DNA of 7,918 bases from an uncultured bacterium (GTDB taxonomy: Bacteria; Bacteroidota; Bacteroidia; Bacteroidales; JACABE01), in the NCBI GenBank assembly GCA_903911455.1, contig CAIWDQ010000573.1, positions 1 through 7,918 on the forward strand. Direction: 5' to 3'. A model generated the notes under the pieces. It made no database searches and was not told the origin of the DNA. It worked only from the letters and a program-made list of their open reading frames with translations. Position numbers and translations under genes: made by a program. Position 1 is the stretch's first letter. Each line of letters opens with the position of its first letter. Shown in pieces: positions 1-7,852 of the stretch.

Positions 1-467
1 TATATAATAAAAAATCAATCGTAGTTACGATTATTTTATCCTTTTTATTAAGTGGAAATGTATTTTCACAATTTGCCAATTGGCATTTAAATACTGATAG
101 TAGTATTTACTTTAATTCAGGAAATATCGGGATTGGTGTGCAAAATCCTGCATATAAACTAGATGTTAATGGGAGTGTTAGAATAAGTGGGAGTCTTAAT
201 TTCCAAGGCTGGGCTAATATTAATTATGGTAATGGATTTGGGACTCAAGGACCAAATGGATGGAATATGATTTTTGATGAAAATGGTTGGCTTAGTGTAG
301 GTGAATTTGCTATGACTTTTAATGAGTGGGCACCATTAACAGTTACTGCATATACTACTAATACTAATAATTTTGTACAACCTTTTGCAAGATTTGCAGG
401 CTTTGGAATGGAAGATGAAGTAATAAGATTTTTTGATATTGGTATTGCTAATCCTTCTAATGCATGT

Positions 468-470
468 TAA
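468..470 (+). other. Lone in-frame TAA stop inside the tail-fibre-like gene
   Basis: The reading frame runs NPSNAC, TAA, NNIVKENDF with no frame change. The 155 codons before and 243 codons after are open and look like one protein. TAA also ends both intact genes here (6386-6388 and 7847-7849), so codon reassignment is not supported. A point mutation in a codon such as AAA, CAA or GAA, or a base-call error, is the simplest explanation. Confidence 0.85.
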
Positions 471-542
471 AATAATATTGTAAAAGAAAATGACTTTAGT
501 ATTTCTTGGAAAGATGATAATGATAATAGTCAATCTCCTGGC

Positions 543-1202
543 TTGGTAATAGCTCCTTATTTTAATTCAAGTACTGAAACTACCGGAGGTATTCGTGTTG
601 ATGTAAGTGGGAAAGTAGGCATTGGAGTAAAAGATCCAAAATCAATGTTAGATGTTTCGGGTGACTTAACTATGCATTTCAGAGATATTTATTTAGATAC
701 CACTTCAAATAATGGTATTGGTTGGTTTGGGACTACAACAAAACAATTTTCAACAAAAAGTATTGGAGGCCCAGTCGTATATGGTAATAATGGTGGTGCT
801 TTAGGTATTAAAAACGGCACAACTGAAAACATTGCTTTAAGATGGATGCCGGATACTGCAAATAATACTTTAATATTAATTGATGGTAAAGTAAAAACGA
901 GGGAAGTTGAGATTAAAGTAAATGTATGGGCTGATTATGTATTTGCAAAAGATTATAAATTGATGAGTCTGGGACAACTTGAACAGTACATAAAAATTAA
1001 TAACAAGCTACCGGATGTGCCATCAGAATCTGAGGCTATTGAAAAAGGTATAAATATTGGGGATATGCAAACTATACTTTTAAAGAAAATAGAAGAAACT
1101 ACCCTTTATCTGATTGAATTGAAAAAAGAAAACGATGAACTTAAAAAAGCAAATGAAGCTTTATTGAATAGAATTGAAGCAATTGAAACTATAGTAAAGT
1201 GA
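543..1202 (+). CDS. 3' fragment of the tail-fibre-like gene (C-terminal domain and coiled coil)
   Basis: This is the piece a gene caller would report downstream of the stop, starting from a TTG at 543. That start is probably artificial: coding-like sequence continues in the same frame back to 471 (NNIVKENDFSISW and onward), and the fragment has no signal peptide, so it could not be exported alone. It carries the second GIG-DP-LDVSG motif. From about base 924 comes the Bacteroidota C-terminal block VWADYVFAKDYKLMSLGQLE, then LPDVPSESEAIEKGINIGDM, where family members usually have HLP-IPS and G-N-GDM. The last 39 residues, KKIEETTLYLIELKKENDE and onward, are heptad-like and charged, consistent with a coiled coil for trimerisation or anchoring. 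It ends 44 bp before the next gene. It is very likely the second half of the broken upstream gene rather than an independent one. Confidence 0.7.
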   Translation: MVIAPYFNSSTETTGGIRVDVSGKVGIGVKDPKSMLDVSGDLTMHFRDIYLDTTSNNGIGWFGTTTKQFSTKSIGGPVVYGNNGGALGIKNGTTENIALRWMPDTANNTLILIDGKVKTREVEIKVNVWADYVFAKDYKLMSLGQLEQYIKINNKLPDVPSESEAIEKGINIGDMQTILLKKIEETTLYLIELKKENDELKKANEALLNRIEAIETIVK

Positions 1203-1246
1203 TAAAATTTATTTAATACAATCTTTAAATCTTAAATTTTAAAGCT

Positions 1247-4200
1247 ATGAAAAAGAATAAATTTTATTTATTTATTTTGTTGTTGCTTTTTGGATTATTA
1301 AGCAACAATATATTTGCACAACAATTTGGAGCTTTTTTCAATCTAAAAACAGCACCTGCCTCTAATAACTATATTGCTACTGATTACATCCGATTGCTAC
1401 CTGCAGATGATGGTAGTACAGGGTTTCATTTTAAAGCTACAATTGATAGTAGTTTTATTGCAAGTATTAATAATTATGGACATGATTGTGAATCAGCAAT
1501 TGTAATAAATCCTAAACTAACAGTTAACCATATTCAATTAAATGTTGAAGACTCAGTTTATTGGTTTAAATTCGTTGCTTCTGACCCTTCAATCTATTTT
1601 AGTATGCAAATCCTATTAAATGACACAGGATATGTAAATCAAATGACTTTATATTATGCTCCTGATAACTGCAATAATTATACGCAAATTGCATTAAGCA
1701 GAGATGGGAATTATTTACATTATGGAAGCTTAGCTATTGGGAATACTTATATGTTGAAACTACAAAATAACAGAAAAAAAATAGTTAGTAGTTCTTTATC
1801 ATATTACAAAGGAATGTATAAATCACTTAATGCACTTAATCCAAATCTATTAAATTTAGCTCAAAATCAATCAATCTGTGTAGGCACTAAATTATATTTT
1901 AATCAATCTTTAAAAACATTAATGGATAGTGGAATAAGTAGTGTATTAACAATATCAGGTGAACATTATATATTTGATTCATTGGCCGGATTAAGTGACA
2001 CTTTTGCAGTAGGGATTGTTTTTGACTGCCCACCACCTTCACCTTATCAATTTCCATTTTATTTTACTGTTTATTTAACAGATTCTATTAATTATCTATA
2101 TTCTGCTGTTTCTGGTTATGTAGTATTACAACCTTATTTTAATTATGTTAACAATTGTAACACTTTTACTTTCTCGGGAGGGACTTGTATTACAGACACA
2201 ATATATTCATCATATTGTACATATCAATATGATTTTGGAGATAGTACTCATTCTGCGATTAGTTCAAATCCTATTTCTACACACACTTATGCGACAACCG
2301 GTACTTACAATGTAACACTACATGTTTATTATAATTATAATTTTGGAGGTTCTACTTTCGCTATACCATATATTTGTTCTGGTTTTGATAATGTAACTAA
2401 TACTATTACAATATTTCCAGTTGCACCAATTATAATTAATGGTAATTTAGATGATATTTGCCATCAACATGGGATTTTTAATGTATATAATCCTGTAAAT
2501 AACATTTCTTACAAATGGTTAATAGATTCAGCTTCTATTGCTGTACCTGATACAGGAATTGCAGTGGATTTATATTGGCATAATGCTCCAGCAAATTTTA
2601 TTACAGTTACAGGATCAGATTCTACAGGTTGTTTGGTATATGAAGGGAAGTTATGGATTTACTTATCAGGTTTATATTTACCTTATGTTAATCCAATTTC
2701 AATTATTGGCAATCTAAATGATAATTGTCATAAAAGAGGTCTTTTTCAAGTTGTTAATCCTATTAGCGGAATTACCTATCATTGGGGGACAACACCGAAT
2801 AATCTTTCATCCGTACAAAGTACATCAGGAAGTTCAAACGGTTCAATTCACGACCAAACAAATATCTATTGGGATACAATAATTTCGGGTACTGTTAATG
2901 TATATGGTTACGATTCTGTAGGATGTTTATTATATCAAGGCTATATTCCTATAAATCTTACAACTATACAGCCGCCGACAGTTACACCTGTTATTATCAA
3001 TGGTAGTTTAAACTGTAATACTCAATATGGGGTATTCTTTTTTAATCCTTATATATCATCAGGAATAACATATACATGGATTGTACCTTCTTTTGCAAAT
3101 ATAGTAACTGGAACTTATCCACCTAATTATGTTTTAGTAAACTGGAATGGAGGAGGATCAGATACTATAACACTCGAAGGTAGAGATAGTAATAATTGTT
3201 TGATGTATAAGGGCTATTTTGTAGTTAATCCCTCACCTGCCAACTTAACAATTTACGGCAGTTTAGATGATAACTGCCATAGAACAGGTGTTTTTAATGT
3301 AATCAGTCCTGTATATGGCATTACTTATTATTGGACTGTGCCAGCCAATGATTCAGTTAACCCGAGTATAGGTGATTCCTCAACTGTAATATGGAGTACT
3401 ATTGCAGGTAATATTACTGTTGTAGGCAAAGACTCGAGTGGATGTGTAAAATATTTTGGACAAAAATGGGTTGATCCTTTAGCTGCTCCACCACCAAATT
3501 ATTCTCCTCTCTCTTTTGCTCAAAACTGGACTGATACCTGCCATACAAAGCTAAACGTATCATTTAATTTGCCTACGGCATCAAACATTAAATATACCTG
3601 GCTTTTACCTACAGGAGCAAATATTACATCTCAACCGACTGTTTATACTGTTAATGTAAACTGGAATTATATAGGCTATGATACTATTATTGTTTTTGGC
3701 TACGATACCATTACTAATTGCCTTGCTTACAAAGGCATATTGCCTGTTAATCCTAATAGCTGTGTGACTAATGCTATTCAATTAAATTCACTTACTGCAT
3801 CACAAATAATACCACTATTTGGCAATATCCCAGTTATTAATACCATCAGTAAAGTTATTTTTAATGGTATTACTACTATTGATCAGAACTTAACATTTAC
3901 AGGTTGTCCCAATATAATGCTTGGCAGTAACGCCCGAATAAATGTAATGCCGGGTATAACGTTAACCTTTAATAATTGCAAACTTATACAAACATGCACC
4001 TGCCCATGGAATGGCATATTTGCTGAAAATGATAGTTCAATTATTGTTCTGAATAACGACACCATAAGAGATGCTAAAAATGCTGTAGTTTCTAATAATG
4101 GAGGTAATTTCCAGATTACATCCACACAGTTCGTTAACGATAGCATAGGATTGTATGTGCATAATTATAATCCATCATGGGTATACGATCATTATGGAAA

Positions 4201-6388
4201 CAGAAATGCACCTGCATCACATTCCGGGAAAATAGTTTCAAGTATTATTACTAAAAACACTGCGTTACCGGGATATTATTCTAATAAAAAATTAACAGGT
4301 ATTATTGTTGACACTGTTTATAATTTAATGATAGGTGATACCATTAATTCATCACAGATGAATTATTTTTCATATCTGCAATGGGGTATTAAAATCAAAA
4401 AATCGGATGTAAATATCTATAATAATAAATTTGCATGGATTTTCGATATTGCCTACAATGCGCCATCTTATAATGGAAGTGAGCCAAATGAGGCAGCAGT
4501 TTTTTGTAAAACCGAGATAAGTACTGCCCCAATTAATAACAATGCTCCGCCTGAGGTTATTAATAATAAAGTTATTATTGGTAGCAGTACTAATAATAAT
4601 TACCATTATAAAGATAGTATTTTTTACTGTAATACTGGGATATATGCTTACCATAATGCAATGCTTATAAATAATAATTATTTTAATCGTATTATAAATA
4701 ATGCAATCCATTTGAAAGATTTTGATAGTCCATCTATTATTAATTCAAATATTATTGGTATGGCTAGTGCAGTATATTCTAATGATAGCCTGCATAATAG
4801 TTCAGTAGTTGTTGAACAGTCTAATTCTTATGCTGTAGTTTGTTTAGACATAAATAACAATAATATTAAAACAAATGGTAGTAATATATTACATACAGGT
4901 ATTTTATTGCGAAATTGTAATGGTACTCCGTTTAGTAATCAACACTGTAATATTCAGAATAATGAATTTGATTTTTCTAATATAAATCTAACGTCTGAAA
5001 TCTATTATGGTCTTTCAGTTTATAATTGTAAGTATGCTAATATTTCAGGAAACTCTTGTTATGGAAATGTTGCAAATATTGATTCTGTTTATCATAAAAA
5101 ACTATTTGGTATTTCATTAGGTAACACAGAAAATGCAAAAATAGCATGGAATAATATATTTAGAGTTGGTGATGGTATTTATATTTCAGGTTCTTCTTAT
5201 GGTTCTCAATATTTTTGTAATGAATTTGATAATTGTTGGTATGGTTTTTACTTTAATTATGCAACACTAAATAATCAATTATTAAGCCCTACAATGTTTG
5301 GTGATACTAATACTCAAAGTAATTTCTGGCACGAAACTTCACTAACACCAAGTATTGCAAAAAGACGATTATCGGGAAAAATTTCCAATACAGGAATCAA
5401 GTGGTTTTATAATGATTATAATTTTTATAGTAATGATTATAGAAATTTATATTGTCCTTATATTTTAGCAGATCATCCTTTGTATAGTAATATTATATCA
5501 ATAGGTGGTCTTCCACCTAATAATAGATGTACACTTCATAAAGAACAGGAGTTCTCAACAGATGATACAATCAGATACGAAACAGATACATCTGCAATTC
5601 CTAATATAATAACACCTAATGCAACTACAAGAGAAGACTTATTAGGTGATATTGTGAAAGGCAAGGCAGTTTATTTTGATTTGCCTGATGAAAATGAATA
5701 TAATGCAACAGAATATGTGTATAAGTTTCTGGACGATAATCCTAATTATTTAAAATTAGGAACTGATGAGGATGCTCTTTACCAATATTTTTACGATTCA
5801 ATAAGTAAAACTAATATTGGTAAATTTTATCAGATTGGTAAATACATAAATGCTCAGGATTATGCCGGTGCTAGTGATTTAAATAATTCTATTACTGATC
5901 AAAATACTATAGAATACAATCGAAAAACTGTATTTAATATTTATCTTAATAAAGTTGTAAACAATGAATTTCTAGGTGAGGAGGATTCACTTGCTTTAGT
6001 TGATATAGCTTATCAATCTCCTTTAACTGGAGGTGATGCCGTAATCTCAGCAAGGGTTATTCTGGGTATTGATCCTGATGTCGAAAATGAAAATAGGATG
6101 AAATCAACTTTTACTAAACCAAATCCTCCTATACATACTTACAGTACCATTAGAGTATTTCCTAATCCTGCAAATGATAAACTTTATATAGTATTTGACA
6201 ATACTAATGAAGGAATGGCAACGGTTGAAATGTTTGATTTAACAGGTAAATTAGTTTATCAAACAACTATTAATGCAACTATAAAATTACAGACAATAAA
6301 TATAAACGATATTAAAAAAGGTATTTATAGTCTAAGAATTTCTACTAATAATAATATTTATAATCAAAAAATAGTTATAATTAAGTAA
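1247..6388 (+). CDS. Giant modular T9SS surface protein: PKD, five Ig/PKD-like modules, beta-helix, type A sorting domain
   Basis: 1713 residues. The ATG is followed by a clear signal peptide (MKKNK, hydrophobic core, NNIFAQ; cleavage near 24-25). Domains, with approximate residues: 80-180, PPC-like beta-sandwich (CESAIVI, VYWFKFVASD); 320-365, PKD domain (YDFGDS, then THTYATTGTYNVTLHV); 394-840, five related Ig/PKD-like modules; 850-1427, Asn-rich right-handed beta-helix with repeated short N-I/V-x-N strands; 1435-1625, acidic, mainly helical linker (EYVYKFLDDNPNYLKL, TNIGKFYQIGKYI); 1632-1713, T9SS type A sorting domain (RVFPNPANDKLYI, MFDLTGKLVYQ, KKGIYSLRI, ending KIVIIK). The protein is expected to cross the outer membrane by T9SS, lose the C-terminal domain, and be released or attached to the surface. 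Beta-helices in such proteins can bind or cleave polysaccharide, but I see no convincing catalytic motif, so an adhesin or carbohydrate-binding role is only an inference. It lies 44 bp after the broken gene, has no Shine-Dalgarno sequence, and is followed by a strong hairpin. Confidence 0.93.
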   Translation: MKKNKFYLFILLLLFGLLSNNIFAQQFGAFFNLKTAPASNNYIATDYIRLLPADDGSTGFHFKATIDSSFIASINNYGHDCESAIVINPKLTVNHIQLNVEDSVYWFKFVASDPSIYFSMQILLNDTGYVNQMTLYYAPDNCNNYTQIALSRDGNYLHYGSLAIGNTYMLKLQNNRKKIVSSSLSYYKGMYKSLNALNPNLLNLAQNQSICVGTKLYFNQSLKTLMDSGISSVLTISGEHYIFDSLAGLSDTFAVGIVFDCPPPSPYQFPFYFTVYLTDSINYLYSAVSGYVVLQPYFNYVNNCNTFTFSGGTCITDTIYSSYCTYQYDFGDSTHSAISSNPISTHTYATTGTYNVTLHVYYNYNFGGSTFAIPYICSGFDNVTNTITIFPVAPIIINGNLDDICHQHGIFNVYNPVNNISYKWLIDSASIAVPDTGIAVDLYWHNAPANFITVTGSDSTGCLVYEGKLWIYLSGLYLPYVNPISIIGNLNDNCHKRGLFQVVNPISGITYHWGTTPNNLSSVQSTSGSSNGSIHDQTNIYWDTIISGTVNVYGYDSVGCLLYQGYIPINLTTIQPPTVTPVIINGSLNCNTQYGVFFFNPYISSGITYTWIVPSFANIVTGTYPPNYVLVNWNGGGSDTITLEGRDSNNCLMYKGYFVVNPSPANLTIYGSLDDNCHRTGVFNVISPVYGITYYWTVPANDSVNPSIGDSSTVIWSTIAGNITVVGKDSSGCVKYFGQKWVDPLAAPPPNYSPLSFAQNWTDTCHTKLNVSFNLPTASNIKYTWLLPTGANITSQPTVYTVNVNWNYIGYDTIIVFGYDTITNCLAYKGILPVNPNSCVTNAIQLNSLTASQIIPLFGNIPVINTISKVIFNGITTIDQNLTFTGCPNIMLGSNARINVMPGITLTFNNCKLIQTCTCPWNGIFAENDSSIIVLNNDTIRDAKNAVVSNNGGNFQITSTQFVNDSIGLYVHNYNPSWVYDHYGNRNAPASHSGKIVSSIITKNTALPGYYSNKKLTGIIVDTVYNLMIGDTINSSQMNYFSYLQWGIKIKKSDVNIYNNKFAWIFDIAYNAPSYNGSEPNEAAVFCKTEISTAPINNNAPPEVINNKVIIGSSTNNNYHYKDSIFYCNTGIYAYHNAMLINNNYFNRIINNAIHLKDFDSPSIINSNIIGMASAVYSNDSLHNSSVVVEQSNSYAVVCLDINNNNIKTNGSNILHTGILLRNCNGTPFSNQHCNIQNNEFDFSNINLTSEIYYGLSVYNCKYANISGNSCYGNVANIDSVYHKKLFGISLGNTENAKIAWNNIFRVGDGIYISGSSYGSQYFCNEFDNCWYGFYFNYATLNNQLLSPTMFGDTNTQSNFWHETSLTPSIAKRRLSGKISNTGIKWFYNDYNFYSNDYRNLYCPYILADHPLYSNIISIGGLPPNNRCTLHKEQEFSTDDTIRYETDTSAIPNIITPNATTREDLLGDIVKGKAVYFDLPDENEYNATEYVYKFLDDNPNYLKLGTDEDALYQYFYDSISKTNIGKFYQIGKYINAQDYAGASDLNNSITDQNTIEYNRKTVFNIYLNKVVNNEFLGEEDSLALVDIAYQSPLTGGDAVISARVILGIDPDVENENRMKSTFTKPNPPIHTYSTIRVFPNPANDKLYIVFDNTNEGMATVEMFDLTGKLVYQTTINATIKLQTININDIKKGIYSLRISTNNNIYNQKIVIIK
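2426..3766 (+). repeat. Five-copy array of about 85-98-residue Ig/PKD-like modules, two Cys each
   Basis: Within the 1713-residue protein, modules start with an I-x-G-[NS]-L-[DN]-D-x-C-H-like motif. The reference G (Q in module 5) is at residues 399, 488, 586, 671 and 759, so the period is 89, 98, 85 and 88. Each module continues with a [NS]-I-[ST]-Y-x-W-like strand (I-T-Y-x-W in modules 2-4, I-S-Y-K-W in 1, I-K-Y-T-W in 5), then an I-x-V-x-G-x-D strand, then C-x-x-Y-x-G. The first cysteines are C405, C494, C590, C677 and C765. The second are C462, C560, C651, C733 and C825. Module 3 is degenerate at its start (NCNTQYG) and module 5 has lost the G and the L. The TY-W and V-W-I-V-G-D-GC pattern resembles PKD-like domains of Bacteroidota secreted proteins. 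Divergence is high at DNA level, so these are old duplications rather than recent tandem copies. Confidence 0.8.
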
Positions 6389-6394
6389 TTCCAA

Positions 6395-6436
6395 AATAAA
6401 GAGGTAAAGCTTTTTAAAAGGCTTTACCTCTTTATT
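6395..6436 (+). terminator. Perfect 16-bp stem hairpin, likely transcription terminator
   Basis: The left arm AATAAAGAGGTAAAGC (6395-6410) is exactly complementary to the right arm GCTTTACCTCTTTATT (6421-6436). The 10-base spacer TTTTTAAAAG can pair further, leaving a small loop. It begins 7 bp after the TAA of the 1713-residue gene. The descending arm ends in T-rich sequence, but there is no long separate T-tract after the stem. A terminator is the natural reading from its position. It could work on both strands, though no convergent gene is seen. Confidence 0.8.
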
Positions 6437-6449
6437 AAAATTAAAATTG

Positions 6450-6457
6450 TATCTTTG
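6450..6457 (+). promoter_or_regulatory. Bacteroidota -7 promoter box TATCTTTG
   Basis: TATCTTTG is an exact match to the TAnnTTTG -7 consensus of the Bacteroidota housekeeping sigma factor. It lies between the hairpin and the ATG at 6467. No good -33 TTG/TTTG element is visible at the usual 19-21 bp upstream; that stretch falls in the right arm of the hairpin. Transcription would start about 3-7 bases after the box, leaving only a few untranslated bases. Confidence 0.6.
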
Positions 6458-6466
6458 TTCTCTAAA

Positions 6467-7849
6467 ATGAAAACAACAATAGTTATATTATATATATTTT
6501 TTATAACTGCATTTACAAACATAAAAGCGCAGATAAATCTTTTGTCGAACGGCAATTTTGAAATTTATTCAAGTTTACCAACAAACTGGTCTCAAAGTAA
6601 TCTTGCTATTGGTTGGAATAATGTTAATGGTAATTACTCAGGAGCAACTGCTAGTCCTGACTATATCAATTTATTATCATTTTCAGGTTCTGGTATTGGT
6701 GCAGTTACACCTTATTCTGGAAATGGTCAAATGGGATTAATTATTTATTGTGATTACGTTAATTCGTACCGTGAATACATATCATCTCAAATTGACACTT
6801 CAATGATTATAGGACATAAATATAAAGTTTCTTTTCATCTTACAAATGGAGTTGACACTTTATATACATTAGCTTGTAATAATTTTGGTATTCATTTTTC
6901 AACTAATCCTTTATTTCAAACTACTTGGTCTCCTATACCTGTAGTACCACAAATAGAAATAAATAGTATTATATATTTTTGGAATTACTGGCAGCATTTT
7001 AGTTTTAATTATATTGCTACAGATACATTTAATATAATTACAATAGGTAATTTCAGAGATGATGCACATACATTGGTGAGCTCAACTGGTAAAAAAGCGG
7101 CATATTACTTTATAGATAAATTAGAAATAATACCTGTTTTAAATATAATAGGAGACACCGTAATATGCAAAGGAGATACTGCAACTTTAACCGCAACAGC
7201 AGATAGTACTTTTAAATGGGCATTAGCTTTAAAATCGGATAGTATAATATCAACCAATGCAACAATAAGTGTTAAGCCGGATACAACTACAACCTATGTT
7301 GTATATGGTAATAATAATGACACGGCTTGGTTTACAGTAAATGTAATTAATCCGCCAATAATAAATTTAGGTAATGATACTACTATTTGCATTGGTCAGG
7401 AAGTTTTATTAAATCCTAATATAAATAATGCTAATTATCAATGGCAGGATAATTCAACAAACTCAACTTACAAAGTAAATTATCCCGGAGTTTATTGGGT
7501 AAAAGCAACAATACCTCCCCATTGTTCTAATTCGGATACTATAATTGTTTATTATCAGAATTGCGAAACGGGAGGTATTTATATCCCTAATGCTTTCACA
7601 CCAAACGGTGATGGCTTAAACGATGTTTTTAATGTGGAAACAGTAATAGAATTTAAAGAATTTAAATTAATGATATTTGATCGTACAGGCGAATTAATCT
7701 TTGAAAGTTCTGATATAAATAAAGGTTGGGATGGTACATTTAAAGGGAAAGCAGTTCCTATGGGTGTTTATGTTTATACTGTAAAAGCTATAAATAAAGA
7801 TACAAATGAACTTATAAACAGAGAAGGGATAGTAACAGTGGTGAGGTAA
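6467..7849 (+). CDS. Secreted protein with jelly-roll-like N-domain, two Ig-like domains and gliding-motility-associated (CHU_C, type B) C-terminal domain
   Basis: 461 residues from the ATG at 6467. The longer frame from the TTG at 6455 is rejected because that codon overlaps the -7 box and adds MFSK ahead of a good signal peptide (MKTTIVILYIFF to NIKAQ, cleavage near 21-22). Residues 23-222 contain NLLSNGNFE, GNGQMGLIIY, YREYISSQID, GHKYKVSF, FSTNPLF, ITIGNF and AYYFIDKLEI. This set matches an N-terminal domain I recognise from Bacteroidota OmpA-like and gliding-associated proteins, probably a carbohydrate-binding-like jelly roll. Two Ig-like domains follow: about 226-294 (GDTVICKGDTATLTA) and 295-368 (LGNDTTICIGQEVLLNP, YQWQDNSTN, PGVYWVKAT). 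Residues 369-461 form the CHU_C/gliding-motility C-terminal domain (YIPNAFTPNGDGLNDVF, IFDRTGELIFES, GWDGTFKGK, GVYVYTVKA). Such domains direct T9SS export and are linked in studied species to SprF-type partners. The substrate is unknown; a surface-bound adhesin is an inference. It appears monocistronic from its own promoter. Confidence 0.93.
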   Translation: MKTTIVILYIFFITAFTNIKAQINLLSNGNFEIYSSLPTNWSQSNLAIGWNNVNGNYSGATASPDYINLLSFSGSGIGAVTPYSGNGQMGLIIYCDYVNSYREYISSQIDTSMIIGHKYKVSFHLTNGVDTLYTLACNNFGIHFSTNPLFQTTWSPIPVVPQIEINSIIYFWNYWQHFSFNYIATDTFNIITIGNFRDDAHTLVSSTGKKAAYYFIDKLEIIPVLNIIGDTVICKGDTATLTATADSTFKWALALKSDSIISTNATISVKPDTTTTYVVYGNNNDTAWFTVNVINPPIINLGNDTTICIGQEVLLNPNINNANYQWQDNSTNSTYKVNYPGVYWVKATIPPHCSNSDTIIVYYQNCETGGIYIPNAFTPNGDGLNDVFNVETVIEFKEFKLMIFDRTGELIFESSDINKGWDGTFKGKAVPMGVYVYTVKAINKDTNELINREGIVTVVR

Positions 7850-7852
7850 GAC

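Larger units (their letters stand above)
1..1202 (+). pseudogene. Tail-fibre-like exported protein, 5' partial, interrupted by one in-frame stop
   Basis: The frame starting at base 3 is open from the window edge to a TAA at 468-470, then open in the same frame to the TGA at 1200-1202, giving 399 visible codons if the TAA is read through. No ATG precedes base 138 in this frame. The GTG at 138 lies inside a conserved motif, so the true start is left of the window. The first residues form the end of a signal peptide: two lysines, a hydrophobic run, then NVFSQ, with cleavage near visible residues 22-23. Two collagen-like/tail-fibre motifs follow: NIGIGVQNPAYKLDVNG (about 41-57) and GKVGIGVKDPKSMLDVSG (about 203-220). 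They are typical of Bacteroidota surface proteins annotated as tail fibre domain proteins. The C-terminus has a conserved W-DYVF domain and a coiled coil. Function is unknown; a trimeric surface fibre is an inference. Either a true nonsense mutation or a sequencing error would explain the break. Confidence 0.8.

Noticed and set aside
468..470. TAA as a reassigned sense codon
   Set aside because: Both intact genes in the window end at TAA right after complete C-terminal domains, so the standard meaning holds.
336..533. Minus-strand open frame of 65 codons
   Set aside because: It is antisense to the tail-fibre-like gene, low in complexity (runs of I), and has no promoter or recognisable domain. 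It is a shadow of AT-rich coding sequence.
1223..1244. Inverted repeat CTTTAAA ... TTTAAAG before the 1713-residue gene
   Set aside because: The stem is 7 bp with one G-C pair and an 8-base loop. It is too weak for a terminator and expected by chance at this A+T content, so whether the two genes are co-transcribed stays open.
3883..4146. Minus-strand open frame of 87 codons
   Set aside because: It lies wholly inside the beta-helix coding region of the 1713-residue gene and has no recognisable features.
4370..4711. Minus-strand open frame of 113 codons
   Set aside because: It is antisense to the Asn-rich beta-helix. AAT/ATT repeats on the sense strand read as I/N runs on the other strand, so the open frame is a composition effect.
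6558..6740. Plus-strand 60-codon open frame in another frame
   Set aside because: It lies inside the secreted-protein gene at 6467-7849, which has a signal peptide and conserved domains in the main frame.
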